Positions 9,523-20,641 of a DNA stretch of 64,000 nucleotides are shown here, in pieces. The notes under the pieces are model-generated. The model saw nothing but the letters and a program-made list of their open reading frames with translations. It ran no database searches and had not been told where the DNA came from. Every line of letters starts with the position of its first letter. Position 1 is the first letter of the stretch. The translations under genes were made by a program, and so were the position numbers. Origin of the DNA: Tritrichomonas musculus (Eukaryota > Parabasalia > Tritrichomonadida > Tritrichomonadidae); assembly GCA_039105265.1 (NCBI GenBank), contig JAPFFF010000037.1, forward strand, positions 558,001 to 622,000. Direction: 5' to 3'.

Positions 9523-12500
9523 ATGAAAGAAGCGCAAGAAGGAATCCGTAAAATCGCAGAAAAAATTTGTAAAAGAGAAATGTTTATTGACTTTTCAGGA
9601 GAATCTGGTGAAGAATCAACTTTATCAAATCTAGTCGATTATTATATTAACGAACTATACAAAGAACAACAATCCCTTGAACTAATTCCAATATCTAACG
9701 ATCTTTTTAATTCACCGAATGAAACCATATATTCATTTTATTTTTCGACTGTTTTACTTTTCTCATTATCTCAATTAAATAATCCTATAATTGTAGATTA
9801 TGAAGATTTTTTATCAAAAGAAATTTTAATTCCAACAGCATCTAAAGGATCATTTGGATCACTTTTAAATTATGCTGCAAAGTGCTTTTCTTCGCTTTTT
9901 CAATCAAATAATATGCTTTTTTTGCGCTCATTAAAAGCTACTATTTCATCAAATGCCAATTTTTCAGGATTTGTTTTAAATCAAATATCTTTTCCTCCAT
10001 TTAAATCCAAAGATGATGTTAAAGATATTGCTACATTATTGATTCAAACCAATAATGCCTCTCCAGAATTAACCTCAAAAATAATAGAATCCTTTTTAAA
10101 AACAGATCCTTCGAATATTCCTAGCAAAATTAATTCTGACCAGGACAACAATTTCAAATCATTAATCGATTTTTCATTTTCCATTATTAAAAAAGATAAA
10201 GATCACGAATCAATTTCAGAAATGTTAAAAAACAGAGTTTATATTGTATCAATTATTAAAATATTAGAAAAGCATTTTACAATATCTACAGAAGAATCAT
10301 TAATTCCAGATTTTATTTCATATCTCAATTTTTTAAAAGAAAACCGCAATTATCAAACAGATCTCACCTCGCAGTTACTTTCTAACATCAATCCATCCAA
10401 CATTAACCAAGCCTACGAGATTATCAGATTAGTTTGCAGATATAATATTTTTCACCTTAACTCGCCTAATTTAAACGACAACATTACATATTTGAAAAAG
10501 ATGACAGATTATTGCATTGAAAACATCGTTGTTGATGATTCAAATGCAACTACGCAATTTGTCAATTTTCTTAACAGCGAAACCCAAGAAGTTCACATTT
10601 ATCCATACCATAAAATTGAGAGACTCTGTTTCTATCTTCAATTCAAATCTAATCCAGAAATTCGTCTGAATTCCTTTGATTTATTATTCAAAGAGTCGCA
10701 ACTTTTTGAGAAGGAAAATTCTGATTGGAAAGATTATGAATTTTCAAGCCAACCGCTCTATCGTCAATTTTGTAGTGAAGTGACATCATACACACGCAAA
10801 AATGCCGATATCCAAATGGACATCCATGACTTCATTGAACGCTCGAATCTCTATCGGCAGACGATCAAATACGTATTGAGAAGGTTCTCAAATAACCGCC
10901 CTGAATTTGCGGTTAAAGTACTGAAAGATTGCATTGCACTTAGCGAGTCCAACCCATCAATGGTGACACTTTTGTTTGCCGTTTTGACACCTTATCTCCT
11001 TCGACAAAAGTGCTGCAAAAAAGTGGACATTTCACACAGACTTTTCTATCGTTTTGCGCGAAATAACGTTGAAGCACTGAGTCAGCTTGAGCCGACATTT
11101 TTGATTGAATATCTGCAGTTCGTCGCCGATAACGAAATTGAGTTGTTCCTTCAGCTCACAAAAAGTGGAAAGGCGAACATCAAATCAATTCAAACAATTC
11201 AATTGCAAGAAGAAATAGACGTCCTCTGTCGGTTTGACAAGACACCAAAAGTGTCACTTGTCGCGCAGTCATTGCTGAACATTGTTCCTCAGCTCGAGGC
11301 AGTCATTGCGAAGGACAAGTCAATAAAATTAACAGGTTTGACCAAATATGCATTGAATTATTTATCAGTTAATTCTTTGACTTCCAGCTTGAATCCGGTT
11401 GTCACTGAAGCCTTTCTATCGTACTCGAACTTTTTGACAGACAACGAAATTGACTATGAGGTCAAATTCATTCAAAATTGTGACGATGAGTTCTTTGAAA
11501 AAGTTTATTCAAAATATCCTAACAAAAAAGACGATATTATTTTTGAGGCACTTCACTTCATTCCGTCTATCGTCACCAGGTACTTTTTGAACCACAAGAC
11601 AAAGAATGAGTCGGCTTCGTCGGTTAGACCAGAAATAACCGGTTATTTGCTCTCAAATAAGTCAAATGAATTGGATGAACTTTTTCAATCAAAATACCCT
11701 AATGTTAAACATGTCAACGATAAGAATGTCATTGCTACCTTGAACGAGCAACAGAAAAAAGTTGTCTTGTATTCTTTCCTCCAGTTCTTCAGGACGCCTT
11801 TCGTTGAAGAAATAGGCGAAAGAGCTTATGCGACCATTTATCTTCTCAAAGATACAAATCCAATTTCACAGCTGAGAATAAGTGAACTGAATTCTCTCTA
11901 CCACTTCTTGTTCAAGAATCCTCAGGTCTCTCCGAAGGACCTTTTCTTCACCAGCGAAGACGAGTCTTACAAGTTCTTCAAGTCGCTTGTTGAGTACGGC
12001 GCGTCTGACCAGATTGTCTCTGATTTACTGAAAAAGTGCCCACATTCAAAAACCGTTTCTGAGCGGTTTTTAACGGACGAATGGGACTATATTGAAAAGA
12101 GTGGGAACGAGCAAGTCAACGAAGACACGATCAAAGCTTTCCGTGCGGTTGTGAGCAATGAAAAAGTTCGTGGAAAGCTATCAAAAAGTGAAAATTTGGG
12201 TGCTTTTAGGGTCTATTTGAAAAATGCCATTTCAAAAGCAATTGAAGAGGAGAAAGTTGACATTGACTTTTTTGCATCAATTTTGTCAAACGACAACAGA
12301 AAGCTCGATTATTATCGCGTTGTTGAGCTTCTTATCACTGAGATGACTGAAGCGATATCGAACGAACCAAGTGAATTTAATTCACCTGAATTGACCACTT
12401 TCTTTGAAATTTGTGTAATTGTTGCACATCTTTCTGATGAAGGCATTTCTCGTTCGATTTTCTCTTTCATTAATTTGGTATTGAATACCGACACGATTCG

Positions 12501-13020
12501 AAGCAAACTTTTTGATAAAGATTTTGTTTCAAATATTGTCAAGATTTCAATGATAGACGACTCTTTCTTATCAATCATTACCGAGAATAAAATGAAGACA
12601 AAAATATCAGAATTCATTAATTCTAGTGATGATAAAGATGTCCGTTTTTGGCACAATATGATTTTACGCAAATTAGACCAAATAAAAAACGAAGATTTCG
12701 ATTTCATTATTTCTAATGTTTCTAAGGCTCTTGAATTTAATTCAATAGAAATGAAACAGCGTTGCTTGATGATTTTATCTATAGTGATGCCGGATCGTGA
12801 CTCTTTGAGTGAAGCCGTTAAAGAGAAAATTAAAAAGTTCGTCGAATATTTGATCCTGTCGCCGAACGTCGACCCGAGATACAGCCACCACATTTTGCTG
12901 TTTATAGATGAGGCGCTTGGACCTATTGATGTCGATTTGACAGATGTTGATATTGATGCGTATAGGAATTCAGTCGATGACGTTCGTGAATATTTCACTT
13001 CTTTACGAAATGATGAATGA
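9523..13020 (+). CDS. Large predicted alpha-helical protein, function unknown
   Basis: 1165 aa from the ATG at 9523. The frame is open upstream to a TTG at 9487 but has no ATG there, and the context TTTTTTGAAATG matches the start of the gene at 19280, so I chose 9523. I do not recognise the protein. It is acidic and apparently helical throughout, with amphipathic helix pairs that suggest an alpha-solenoid (HEAT/ARM-like), and no TM segment, signal peptide or catalytic motif. The middle and 3' parts (about 10.7-12.3 kb) are visibly richer in G and C than the 5' third. It sits in the same orientation 724 bp before a PA200-like gene, but nothing links them functionally. Confidence 0.8.
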   Translation: MKEAQEGIRKIAEKICKREMFIDFSGESGEESTLSNLVDYYINELYKEQQSLELIPISNDLFNSPNETIYSFYFSTVLLFSLSQLNNPIIVDYEDFLSKEILIPTASKGSFGSLLNYAAKCFSSLFQSNNMLFLRSLKATISSNANFSGFVLNQISFPPFKSKDDVKDIATLLIQTNNASPELTSKIIESFLKTDPSNIPSKINSDQDNNFKSLIDFSFSIIKKDKDHESISEMLKNRVYIVSIIKILEKHFTISTEESLIPDFISYLNFLKENRNYQTDLTSQLLSNINPSNINQAYEIIRLVCRYNIFHLNSPNLNDNITYLKKMTDYCIENIVVDDSNATTQFVNFLNSETQEVHIYPYHKIERLCFYLQFKSNPEIRLNSFDLLFKESQLFEKENSDWKDYEFSSQPLYRQFCSEVTSYTRKNADIQMDIHDFIERSNLYRQTIKYVLRRFSNNRPEFAVKVLKDCIALSESNPSMVTLLFAVLTPYLLRQKCCKKVDISHRLFYRFARNNVEALSQLEPTFLIEYLQFVADNEIELFLQLTKSGKANIKSIQTIQLQEEIDVLCRFDKTPKVSLVAQSLLNIVPQLEAVIAKDKSIKLTGLTKYALNYLSVNSLTSSLNPVVTEAFLSYSNFLTDNEIDYEVKFIQNCDDEFFEKVYSKYPNKKDDIIFEALHFIPSIVTRYFLNHKTKNESASSVRPEITGYLLSNKSNELDELFQSKYPNVKHVNDKNVIATLNEQQKKVVLYSFLQFFRTPFVEEIGERAYATIYLLKDTNPISQLRISELNSLYHFLFKNPQVSPKDLFFTSEDESYKFFKSLVEYGASDQIVSDLLKKCPHSKTVSERFLTDEWDYIEKSGNEQVNEDTIKAFRAVVSNEKVRGKLSKSENLGAFRVYLKNAISKAIEEEKVDIDFFASILSNDNRKLDYYRVVELLITEMTEAISNEPSEFNSPELTTFFEICVIVAHLSDEGISRSIFSFINLVLNTDTIRSKLFDKDFVSNIVKISMIDDSFLSIITENKMKTKISEFINSSDDKDVRFWHNMILRKLDQIKNEDFDFIISNVSKALEFNSIEMKQRCLMILSIVMPDRDSLSEAVKEKIKKFVEYLILSPNVDPRYSHHILLFIDEALGPIDVDLTDVDIDAYRNSVDDVREYFTSLRNDE

Positions 13021-13744
13021 TTAACATTTTTTTTTTTTATTATTATTAATAAAGAAATAAATACAACTTTTCTTTCTTTATTTTTTATTATTATTATATA
13101 TATATTGTATTTGCTGTTTCTCATCTAATATTAAATATGGATTAATGCAATTTCATAGGTATTTTTTTTTCACATGCTAATTAATAAGTTGTTGCATATG
13201 TTTTCTATTAATATATTTTTTTTTTAATAAAAAAAACTTTATAACATTTCTTTCTAGTAAATCAACAAAATTTGAGTAATCGTAATCATTTATTTTGTGA
13301 AGAAAATAAATATATGAACAAATAGACAATGAAAAAGACAGAGTTGTGATAAATATTTTATATATATTCTTTTTTTGTAATTGTGAATCTGATATTGATA
13401 GATGAAAAATTGAGTTATTCATTTATTAATAAAGTTTGTTATCAATTATATACTTCCAATATAAAATAATATAGAATAAACGCTGATCTTTTCATTTTCT
13501 TTTATTAAATATTATAAATTTTTTTTGAGCAAATCAAAAAATTTATTTTTGTATAGTAGTAGTTATTTATTTTATTTACTTATTTCTTGAAAAATTCTAT
13601 TTTAATTTATGGTAAATATAAAAAAACTTTCATATTAATCATTGAGAATACATATAGAAAAAAATGAATTACGAACATGATAGCTTTGAAAAGAAGTGAA
13701 TTCATTTCAAAAGGCTCAATCAATTTTTTTATATCCTTGATTCA
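13021..13744. other. Intergenic, 724 bp
   Basis: A/T-rich with long T and A tracts and TTATTATTATTA simple repeats. An 81-codon frame on the - strand (13177-13422) starts with ATG but has low-complexity composition and no recognisable domain, so I do not annotate it. Nothing else seen. Confidence 0.55.
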
Positions 13745-16700
13745 ATGTCTGAAGTTTCAAGTTTTCGAAAGCTTCTTCAAAATTTACCAGGTTCATTATC
13801 AATTACACCTGAACAAATTAAATCATGTTATCAAAATCTTTATTCCAAACTGCTTGATTTATATAACAAAAAAGATTTTTATAAAATCAATTCTTTATTA
13901 TATGATACTCTCACCAATACAAAGTTATTAACATTCAAAATTCCCCAACCCAATGATGAGACCTCGCAAGATACTTTTTTAGTCGATTTTGTAAAGCTAA
14001 TTTATTCGATACTCACAATTTACCCAGTTGAAATTTACAAAACCCCATTATCAGCAACACTATTTCTCAATGATTTTCTTGCCATTCACAAATACATCCC
14101 AAATCTTACATTAGATTGGTATCCCTATTATAAAGTAATGAAATATTTTATGTTAAGCGACGAGTCATATTTTAATCGCGGAACATATCTTAAAGAAAAT
14201 GAACTTTTTGGTGCTCCAGATGAGATGTCCTGTTTTCTTGATCTTTCTCTTAATATCAATCAATATTTTCCAGATGAAGTTGAAATAGAACTCAATGGCC
14301 AAAAAGTCAAAACGAATACGACAGAACAACTTGTTAACAAATGTTTCCCACGCATTTCTCCCAATGGTCATTACACTCCCGCATATCTTACATTTTTCAG
14401 TGTTTTATGTCCTCCACACAAAGGCAGATACAAGATTTACATCGATTTTCTACTTCGAGAACTTCGCGATACTTCCTCCTTTACAAATAGCAATGCCATT
14501 CTCTCAATTCTCTATCGTACAGTGAAATGTAACATAGAAGACGACTTTTCATACCTCATTCCAATTGTTTCTAAGATGATCAGCAGCAAGATCATCAATG
14601 TTATTCCATCAAATTATCCAAATTTGAGCATTATTCCTCATTTGTCATTCAACACGCCAGAAAACGACGTTCTTCATGTCCTTCCAGAATTTGTCATAGC
14701 ACTTTTCATATCACCACCGACGAGGCAATCCATTCTTGATCTTCTTGAGAAGATATTTATATCATTTGAGAGCAAATGTCATCCATCTGATTCGAATTTG
14801 AACTCAATTTTCATTGTCATTTTTGATGAAATTTTAGTCATGTCGTTGAGATTGTTTCTTCGTCAACTTTCGAAGAAGAAAAAGAAGAAGATTTATTTAG
14901 ACATGCCAAAAGAAAAAGGTCCTTCAAAAGAAGATATTCATAAATTTTTGTCAATGACAAGTGAGACTAAAATCATGAATATTCGAATGTGCTTTAATTC
15001 TTCTTCTGTTTTAATTGAGACAACTTTAGATCCTTCAACAATTGATCATTATTTCAAGATTGGCTTTCAATGCATCAATTTAATGGATGCTTACGACGTA
15101 TCAAATAGCGGTTGGACAATCCTATCGGCTTTAATAATGTCAATTGATAAGAATAAAACCGTTCGTGATAATTTTCAAACAATTTTTGAAATAGCAGCGA
15201 ATAATTTGTATCGTGAAGAACTTCAATTACAAATTGCCAACTTTTTAGCTTTGTCTGTGAGTAAAGTTCCTTTTAATAAGGAAAGAACATTGAAAGGCTG
15301 TGAATATATAAACTTCCCTAAACTTGCTTCTTCTTATCTGTCAAATTTAATGACAATTTTTAGATCGCTTCCTTCTGTCAATGGTGAAACTTCTGCAATG
15401 GAAGATCCTGAAATAAATGACTTGTTTTGCTTCATTGCAACAACTTTGTTCCAAAATTGTGACAACGATGTAATGAATGAAATATTGCCAATCTTTACTT
15501 CTCTTGCTTCTGATGAAGATATCGCTCATAGCGTTTACAACGTTGAGAAAATCATTGCCAATTATTGTTATTTCGCAAAGTTTGAAAATGTTGAAAAAAT
15601 TGAAAAATTGTTTAGAAAACAACTTGAAACCGCAAATTTGAACTTTAACATGTTTCGTTTCTTGTCAATTATTTATTCAAGAATTCTCGTTAGTAATTTG
15701 AGAACCATTGAATCCGCCAGAAAAACTGTCGACTTTTTGATACAGTTCACAAAAAGTGAGGATGAAAAAGTTCGGAAGTCAACATGGGAGTCTATTTCGA
15801 ATTGTTTGAGTTTATTAAATCAGAGTTATCAACTTGATATCTCTTTCAAAAGTGACAAAATGAAAGAAAATTTGCTTGAAAACGCAAATTTGGATGATTT
15901 CAAAATTGAATGGAAAGAAAATCCAGATTTTTCTGAGCTGTCCTTTGAAATATTTGACCCAGTTTTTGATAAATTAATGACATTGACTGATTCACATAAA
16001 ATCAACGATTTATTGAATGACGTTGATGAAGCCTTATTGACACTTTTGAAGATGAATTTCAATTACACTGAAGGCTCGATTGAAAAAGTTGTCAATGATT
16101 CATATATTGATTCAATTCACGTCTTTCCTCAAGCATACAAAAAGTCGGTACCAATTAAAGAAAAGTTCATTAAATGTACACTTCGAATCATCAAAGATTT
16201 CCGTGAGAATGAGAATGTTATTTCACGCATCATCAAGATTTGTCTAGCTTTGTTTGTATCCTATAAAAATGACAAAAATTCTTCATCTGAAACTGCTGTT
16301 AATTTAGTTTTTAATTCATTTGTTCCATTTGATTCGTCTGATGTTTATTACAACAGTGCATATTTGTATAATGCGCTGATGTCAATCTTGTCACAAAGGA
16401 AGAAAATGTTCGTTATTCCTGTCACTGATGACATGAAAGAATTGTTCACAAACATTGTTGAATTGGGGGCCTCAAAGTACCAAAGTATTCAAAATAATTG
16501 TTCATTGTTATTACAAACGGTATCGAATATTTATTATCCATTTATTGAAGAAGTCATTTCCAACATGATCAACAAATTCAAATCAATACAAATCAATGAT
16601 TTCATCAACTTTTTGAATACTTCACAAGCCACAGATTTTCTTAAACAAAACGATAAACTTTTGTGTCAAACAATGCTCATTATTTTGAATAACCTTCTTC

Positions 16701-18943
16701 TAATGGATAAAGAAAAACTGGATGTTTTGAAAGAATTCATGTTCACAATTTCTATTTTGAAGTTTTCGTATGAAACGCCTCGCTCAAACAAGACGGAGTT
16801 TGTCAATTTATTGAAAGAAATTGAATTGAATTATTTGAATAAAAATAGTAATAATCGAACCTACAACAACATTTTGATGCACATCATTTATATGTGCTTA
16901 AAACGTGTCTATGACATCAATGATAAAATCCTTGAATTCATCATGAATAACGTGACTCATTTTGATTCAGATGTTTCAAAAATAGCTGAAGCTTGTCTTT
17001 CAACAGTTTTGAAACGAAGACGAAAATTCACTAAAGAAAAAATTGAAGTAAAAGAATATCCAACAATTGCTTCAATTCCGAATGTTCTAGATCAAATCAC
17101 AGTAAAATATCAAGAGAACGGAGTTTACTTCCCTCTCAATCTAAAAACAGCAACAATCGGAGAGGTTTATGAGAACGATAGCGATACAATTGAGGCTCAA
17201 TATTCACTCGATGCTGATCCGACAAACAGCTTCGATTTTCTGACGACTTTTGAAGAGAATGAAGATGTCAACAAAGTTTTTGATTCATTCAAAAACATCG
17301 ACATTCAATGGAAGAATTACGAAGACAATAAAATTTACGATAGTGAATTTTTGTATGACCAATCTAACGGTTATTTTCTATACAAAAAGTCATTCAATCA
17401 TAAGAAATACGAATTTAAGGATGACAAGTTCTTGATTAAAAACATCTCGTACATCTTGGCTTCGGCCTCTAATTCGATAAATGAAAAGAATTTGAAAGCT
17501 GGCATAAAGTATAGAAATATTTGGGAAAAATACGGTTTGGTCGTTGGTCCTTATTGTATTAAAAAACTTCACAAAAATTCAAAGAAATATTTGTCTCAAT
17601 ATTATTCAGTCAATTCTATCGTTGTCACTAAAATTTTGACTGATATGATTTCTGGTGTTCTAATAAACATCTGCTATTGGCCAATTAAAGATAGAATTGA
17701 ATTCTTTAAATTGGTCGCGCTTCCTGTAATTTGCATCATTTCTTCAAACCCGAATACTTCAAAATTCGCTGAAGAAATAATCACTCGAAACACACTCTAC
17801 ATTAATCCTTACTGCTTTGCACCATTAATAAAAGTTTTGTATGATCTTGCACCACACGGGCCGAATCTTCCAATTTACAACCGTCCGTTAATTTCAATGA
17901 TTTCTAAAGAAACTTTTATGAGGCCACTCCACTTTTTCAATTCAATCGACCAATTAAAAACTAAATTTGTAGATCCATTCCTGAAGCAGATGAGCGAATA
18001 TAACACTAATGAAGTTGATGAGATTATTGAGTTGATCTTCTCTTTCAGTGATTGTTGTTCTTTCTCGAATAAAAATTCACCTTTTTATTCAAATGAAATT
18101 GAATCAGAAAACAAACAAAAAATGGTCATTCAAATTTTCGAGGACATTCTTAACTTTAAAGGCAAAAATATAGAAGATGAAAATTTGAAAAGAATTCTGA
18201 TTCGTACGTTAACATATTCTTTCATTAGATTCAATAAATCGTCTTACGATCTTCGTTTGTTTGTCTCGAATTTGTTCATCAAACATCTTCACGCAATTTT
18301 CGTTATTTTGAACAGTTCGAATATTAAAAATGAGGAACAGTTCATCGAGTCAACAAGCTCTTTCATTGAGAATGAAATCTTCATAAATAATACAAAACTT
18401 GAACTTGATTTTGTTTCTGTTTTCATTAAAGAATTGATGAACTTGTCATTGCCGATGCAACTTATTTTGCTTGAGAATTTGAACAATTTGCTTGAGAATA
18501 ATATCTTCAATATTCCTAAAGATGATTACGCTAAATATGAAGAACTTCTCTTCGAATACGGACATTTCGCTGTCTCGAAGAATTTGGGAAACGAGTTGAG
18601 ATTGAAAATTGCTAAAATTTTGGGAATTTTTGAAATAAGAAATTCAACTTTAAATGCAAAAATTGTCTCTGAAAAAGTGGATAAAAAGTTGATCGAAAAT
18701 GAGGTGCTGAAGGCAGCTTCAATAATTTTGAATTCTTTCTTGTTCGACCAGGCTGATGAAAAAGTGACAAATGCTTTCAATTTGATGGAGGAATGTTGCT
18801 CCGCAAAAAGTTCTAAAAATAAGGACTTCTTCAAGAGCGTGTCGGAAATTTTCATTCATAGACACTCTGAACACGTGCTAAATGAAGTCGAAGAGTTGAT
18901 TATTCAATATAAAGGAATGTTAACACCAAGTTATATATGCTAA
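13745..18943 (+). CDS. PSME4: PA200/Blm10-like proteasome activator
   Basis: 1732 aa, close to the 1.8-2.1 thousand residues of PA200/Blm10, and made of HEAT-like helices throughout. Two regions read like the family: the N-terminal part with LTLDWYPYYKVMKYFM (compare LPWRPLYDMV in PA200) and SVLCPPHKGRY; and the late segment (about residues 1255-1370) with a TKILTDMISGVLINICYWP stretch resembling the family's AEI-AG-hW block. The C-terminus reads TPSYIC, placed where PA200 and Blm10 end in YYA. PA200 caps the 20S proteasome and opens its gate through that HbYX tail. Here the penultimate Tyr is Ile, so gate opening may differ. The call rests on length and patterns, not on a search. Confidence 0.55.
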   Translation: MSEVSSFRKLLQNLPGSLSITPEQIKSCYQNLYSKLLDLYNKKDFYKINSLLYDTLTNTKLLTFKIPQPNDETSQDTFLVDFVKLIYSILTIYPVEIYKTPLSATLFLNDFLAIHKYIPNLTLDWYPYYKVMKYFMLSDESYFNRGTYLKENELFGAPDEMSCFLDLSLNINQYFPDEVEIELNGQKVKTNTTEQLVNKCFPRISPNGHYTPAYLTFFSVLCPPHKGRYKIYIDFLLRELRDTSSFTNSNAILSILYRTVKCNIEDDFSYLIPIVSKMISSKIINVIPSNYPNLSIIPHLSFNTPENDVLHVLPEFVIALFISPPTRQSILDLLEKIFISFESKCHPSDSNLNSIFIVIFDEILVMSLRLFLRQLSKKKKKKIYLDMPKEKGPSKEDIHKFLSMTSETKIMNIRMCFNSSSVLIETTLDPSTIDHYFKIGFQCINLMDAYDVSNSGWTILSALIMSIDKNKTVRDNFQTIFEIAANNLYREELQLQIANFLALSVSKVPFNKERTLKGCEYINFPKLASSYLSNLMTIFRSLPSVNGETSAMEDPEINDLFCFIATTLFQNCDNDVMNEILPIFTSLASDEDIAHSVYNVEKIIANYCYFAKFENVEKIEKLFRKQLETANLNFNMFRFLSIIYSRILVSNLRTIESARKTVDFLIQFTKSEDEKVRKSTWESISNCLSLLNQSYQLDISFKSDKMKENLLENANLDDFKIEWKENPDFSELSFEIFDPVFDKLMTLTDSHKINDLLNDVDEALLTLLKMNFNYTEGSIEKVVNDSYIDSIHVFPQAYKKSVPIKEKFIKCTLRIIKDFRENENVISRIIKICLALFVSYKNDKNSSSETAVNLVFNSFVPFDSSDVYYNSAYLYNALMSILSQRKKMFVIPVTDDMKELFTNIVELGASKYQSIQNNCSLLLQTVSNIYYPFIEEVISNMINKFKSIQINDFINFLNTSQATDFLKQNDKLLCQTMLIILNNLLLMDKEKLDVLKEFMFTISILKFSYETPRSNKTEFVNLLKEIELNYLNKNSNNRTYNNILMHIIYMCLKRVYDINDKILEFIMNNVTHFDSDVSKIAEACLSTVLKRRRKFTKEKIEVKEYPTIASIPNVLDQITVKYQENGVYFPLNLKTATIGEVYENDSDTIEAQYSLDADPTNSFDFLTTFEENEDVNKVFDSFKNIDIQWKNYEDNKIYDSEFLYDQSNGYFLYKKSFNHKKYEFKDDKFLIKNISYILASASNSINEKNLKAGIKYRNIWEKYGLVVGPYCIKKLHKNSKKYLSQYYSVNSIVVTKILTDMISGVLINICYWPIKDRIEFFKLVALPVICIISSNPNTSKFAEEIITRNTLYINPYCFAPLIKVLYDLAPHGPNLPIYNRPLISMISKETFMRPLHFFNSIDQLKTKFVDPFLKQMSEYNTNEVDEIIELIFSFSDCCSFSNKNSPFYSNEIESENKQKMVIQIFEDILNFKGKNIEDENLKRILIRTLTYSFIRFNKSSYDLRLFVSNLFIKHLHAIFVILNSSNIKNEEQFIESTSSFIENEIFINNTKLELDFVSVFIKELMNLSLPMQLILLENLNNLLENNIFNIPKDDYAKYEELLFEYGHFAVSKNLGNELRLKIAKILGIFEIRNSTLNAKIVSEKVDKKLIENEVLKAASIILNSFLFDQADEKVTNAFNLMEECCSAKSSKNKDFFKSVSEIFIHRHSEHVLNEVEELIIQYKGMLTPSYIC

Positions 18944-19279
18944 ATAAAAAAATAATAATATTCATCGATATTCATATTTTATTTTTTAAATATACCTTAT
19001 ATAAATAAAGATAATGAGAAGAAAAAAAATAAACAATTTATTCATTTTTATTAAATCAACATTTGATTATACATTTTATAAAATATCAGATATTTTATTT
19101 TAAAATAATAAATATTTTTATTTTATATGTAATTTATATAATTTATTCATAAAATTATGTCTGTTTATAAAGATATTTATAATATATATTTTTGTTTTTT
19201 TTCAGCACAATTTTTTGAATTATCATTCAAAGTCCAGAAATATTGAGAAACTTTTTGAATTGTTATTTATTTTTTTGAA
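18944..19279. other. Intergenic, 336 bp
   Basis: A/T-rich. The stop codon runs straight into TAAATAAA, compatible with a trichomonad UAAA polyadenylation signal overlapping the stop. No gene seen. Confidence 0.5.
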
Positions 19280-20641
19280 ATGGAAAACGAAAGTGTGAAT
19301 TTTTCTCTTGATGTACAAAATGTAAACCATTTACCATTTCAAAGATATGAAAAAAATTTTACTTTTATTGTTAATGGCAAAGTATATGAAACGACACGTA
19401 TTATTGCTGATTTGCTTTCACCATTCATTCGGAATTTGCATTTTATTGACGAAACTATTAACGAATTTTCTTTTAATACAAAAATAGAAACAAATCCTAA
19501 CGATAATACAGATTATTTCAGCGATTTTTTAGCATTAAGCAAATTCGAAATTGTTTATATTGATGCCAAACATCGGCAATATTATAGCGAATATTTCAAT
19601 CATTTAGGTAATTATAATGAATATTTTAGGCTTCATCCAATAATTACAGATGAAATCACGACAAAAGATGCAATCGATCAATTGATTTCGATTACTGAAT
19701 ATACTAATATTAATCCTGAAACAAAAGAATTTTTTGATAAGAAAATACGATCTTTGGTTAAATCCGTTGCTGTTAATTTCGAATGTATTGATAAAAGGAA
19801 ACTGAGAAGTTTGAGTTATGATATAATTGAAGAAATTATATCAAGTGAATCATTGAAATTGCATGAAGAGGATACACTGTTACAGTTTGTTATAGAATTA
19901 TATGAGAATAATCATAACAATGCGAGCCTATTTGAATATATTATTTTCCAAAATGTTAGTGATGATACTTTCAAAAACTTCATTACCAAATTTGAAATAA
20001 ATGATGTTAATGAAGGAATTTGGAAATCTGTTTGTCATCGTCTTCTATCGCCAAAAACTAAAAAAACAGAATCAAGTTTTATACAGAATCGATATCTTGA
20101 AAATATTCGAGAATTTGAATATATCAAGGGATATGAATTTCAAGGTATTATGCGTTATTTAACCCAAAAAACTGGAGGAAACATTCACGATAATGGAACA
20201 ATTGAAATAACTACAAATTCATTTAGCAAGGCTAACTATCAACCAAAAAATTTAGTTGATTATGATAAAGATAATTATTATCATTCTAACGACGACATTA
20301 TGGCTAATATTTATTTTGATTTTAAAGAAAAAAGCGTCCAATTAGTGAATTATACAATTAAATCATACAGTCAAGAATCTTATACTGGACATTTGAGAAG
20401 CTGGACTATTGAAGTATCTGACAATGGGAAAGATTGGCTTGAAATTGATCGTCATGAAGATGATGACTCATTAAATGGACCAAATAGAATTGTTACTTTT
20501 AATGTTAAAAATACAAATAACGCTTTCCATCGTTTTGTTCGATTACATCAAACAGGTAATAACTGGAACGGAAATGGCCGCAATTTCATATATTTTTATA
20601 ATATCGAATTCTATGGTAAATTGAAGCAGCCATCATTTTAA
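19280..20641 (+). CDS. BTB/BACK-like protein with C-terminal F5/8 type C (discoidin) domain
   Basis: 453 aa. The N-terminal segment FTFIVNGKVYETTRIIADLLSPFIRNL has the strand-turn-helix of a BTB-like domain. A helical BACK-like middle follows (about residues 100-260). Residues about 290-450 form an F5/8 type C/galactose-binding-like domain: NLVDYDKDNYYHSNDD, then YTIKSYS, LRSWTIEVS, WLEIDRHEDD, RFVRLHQTG and FYNIEFYGKL. This BTB-discoidin design recurs in trichomonad proteomes. There is no signal peptide or TM, so the discoidin domain is probably cytosolic, unlike animal ones. Possible roles are cullin-3 adaptor or scaffold, both inferred. Confidence 0.75.
   Translation: MENESVNFSLDVQNVNHLPFQRYEKNFTFIVNGKVYETTRIIADLLSPFIRNLHFIDETINEFSFNTKIETNPNDNTDYFSDFLALSKFEIVYIDAKHRQYYSEYFNHLGNYNEYFRLHPIITDEITTKDAIDQLISITEYTNINPETKEFFDKKIRSLVKSVAVNFECIDKRKLRSLSYDIIEEIISSESLKLHEEDTLLQFVIELYENNHNNASLFEYIIFQNVSDDTFKNFITKFEINDVNEGIWKSVCHRLLSPKTKKTESSFIQNRYLENIREFEYIKGYEFQGIMRYLTQKTGGNIHDNGTIEITTNSFSKANYQPKNLVDYDKDNYYHSNDDIMANIYFDFKEKSVQLVNYTIKSYSQESYTGHLRSWTIEVSDNGKDWLEIDRHEDDDSLNGPNRIVTFNVKNTNNAFHRFVRLHQTGNNWNGNGRNFIYFYNIEFYGKLKQPSF

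Noticed and set aside
12312-13124. 270-codon frame on the - strand
   Set aside because: Lies antisense to the 3' end of the intact 1165-aa gene, Ser/Ile-rich with no domain; explained by codon bias of the sense gene.
13177-13422. 81-codon - strand frame starting with ATG
   Set aside because: Low-complexity Ile/Lys/Asn/Phe composition in an A/T-rich spacer and no recognisable domain.
18526-18855. 109-codon - strand frame within the PA200-like gene
   Set aside because: Antisense shadow, Ser/Phe-rich, no support.
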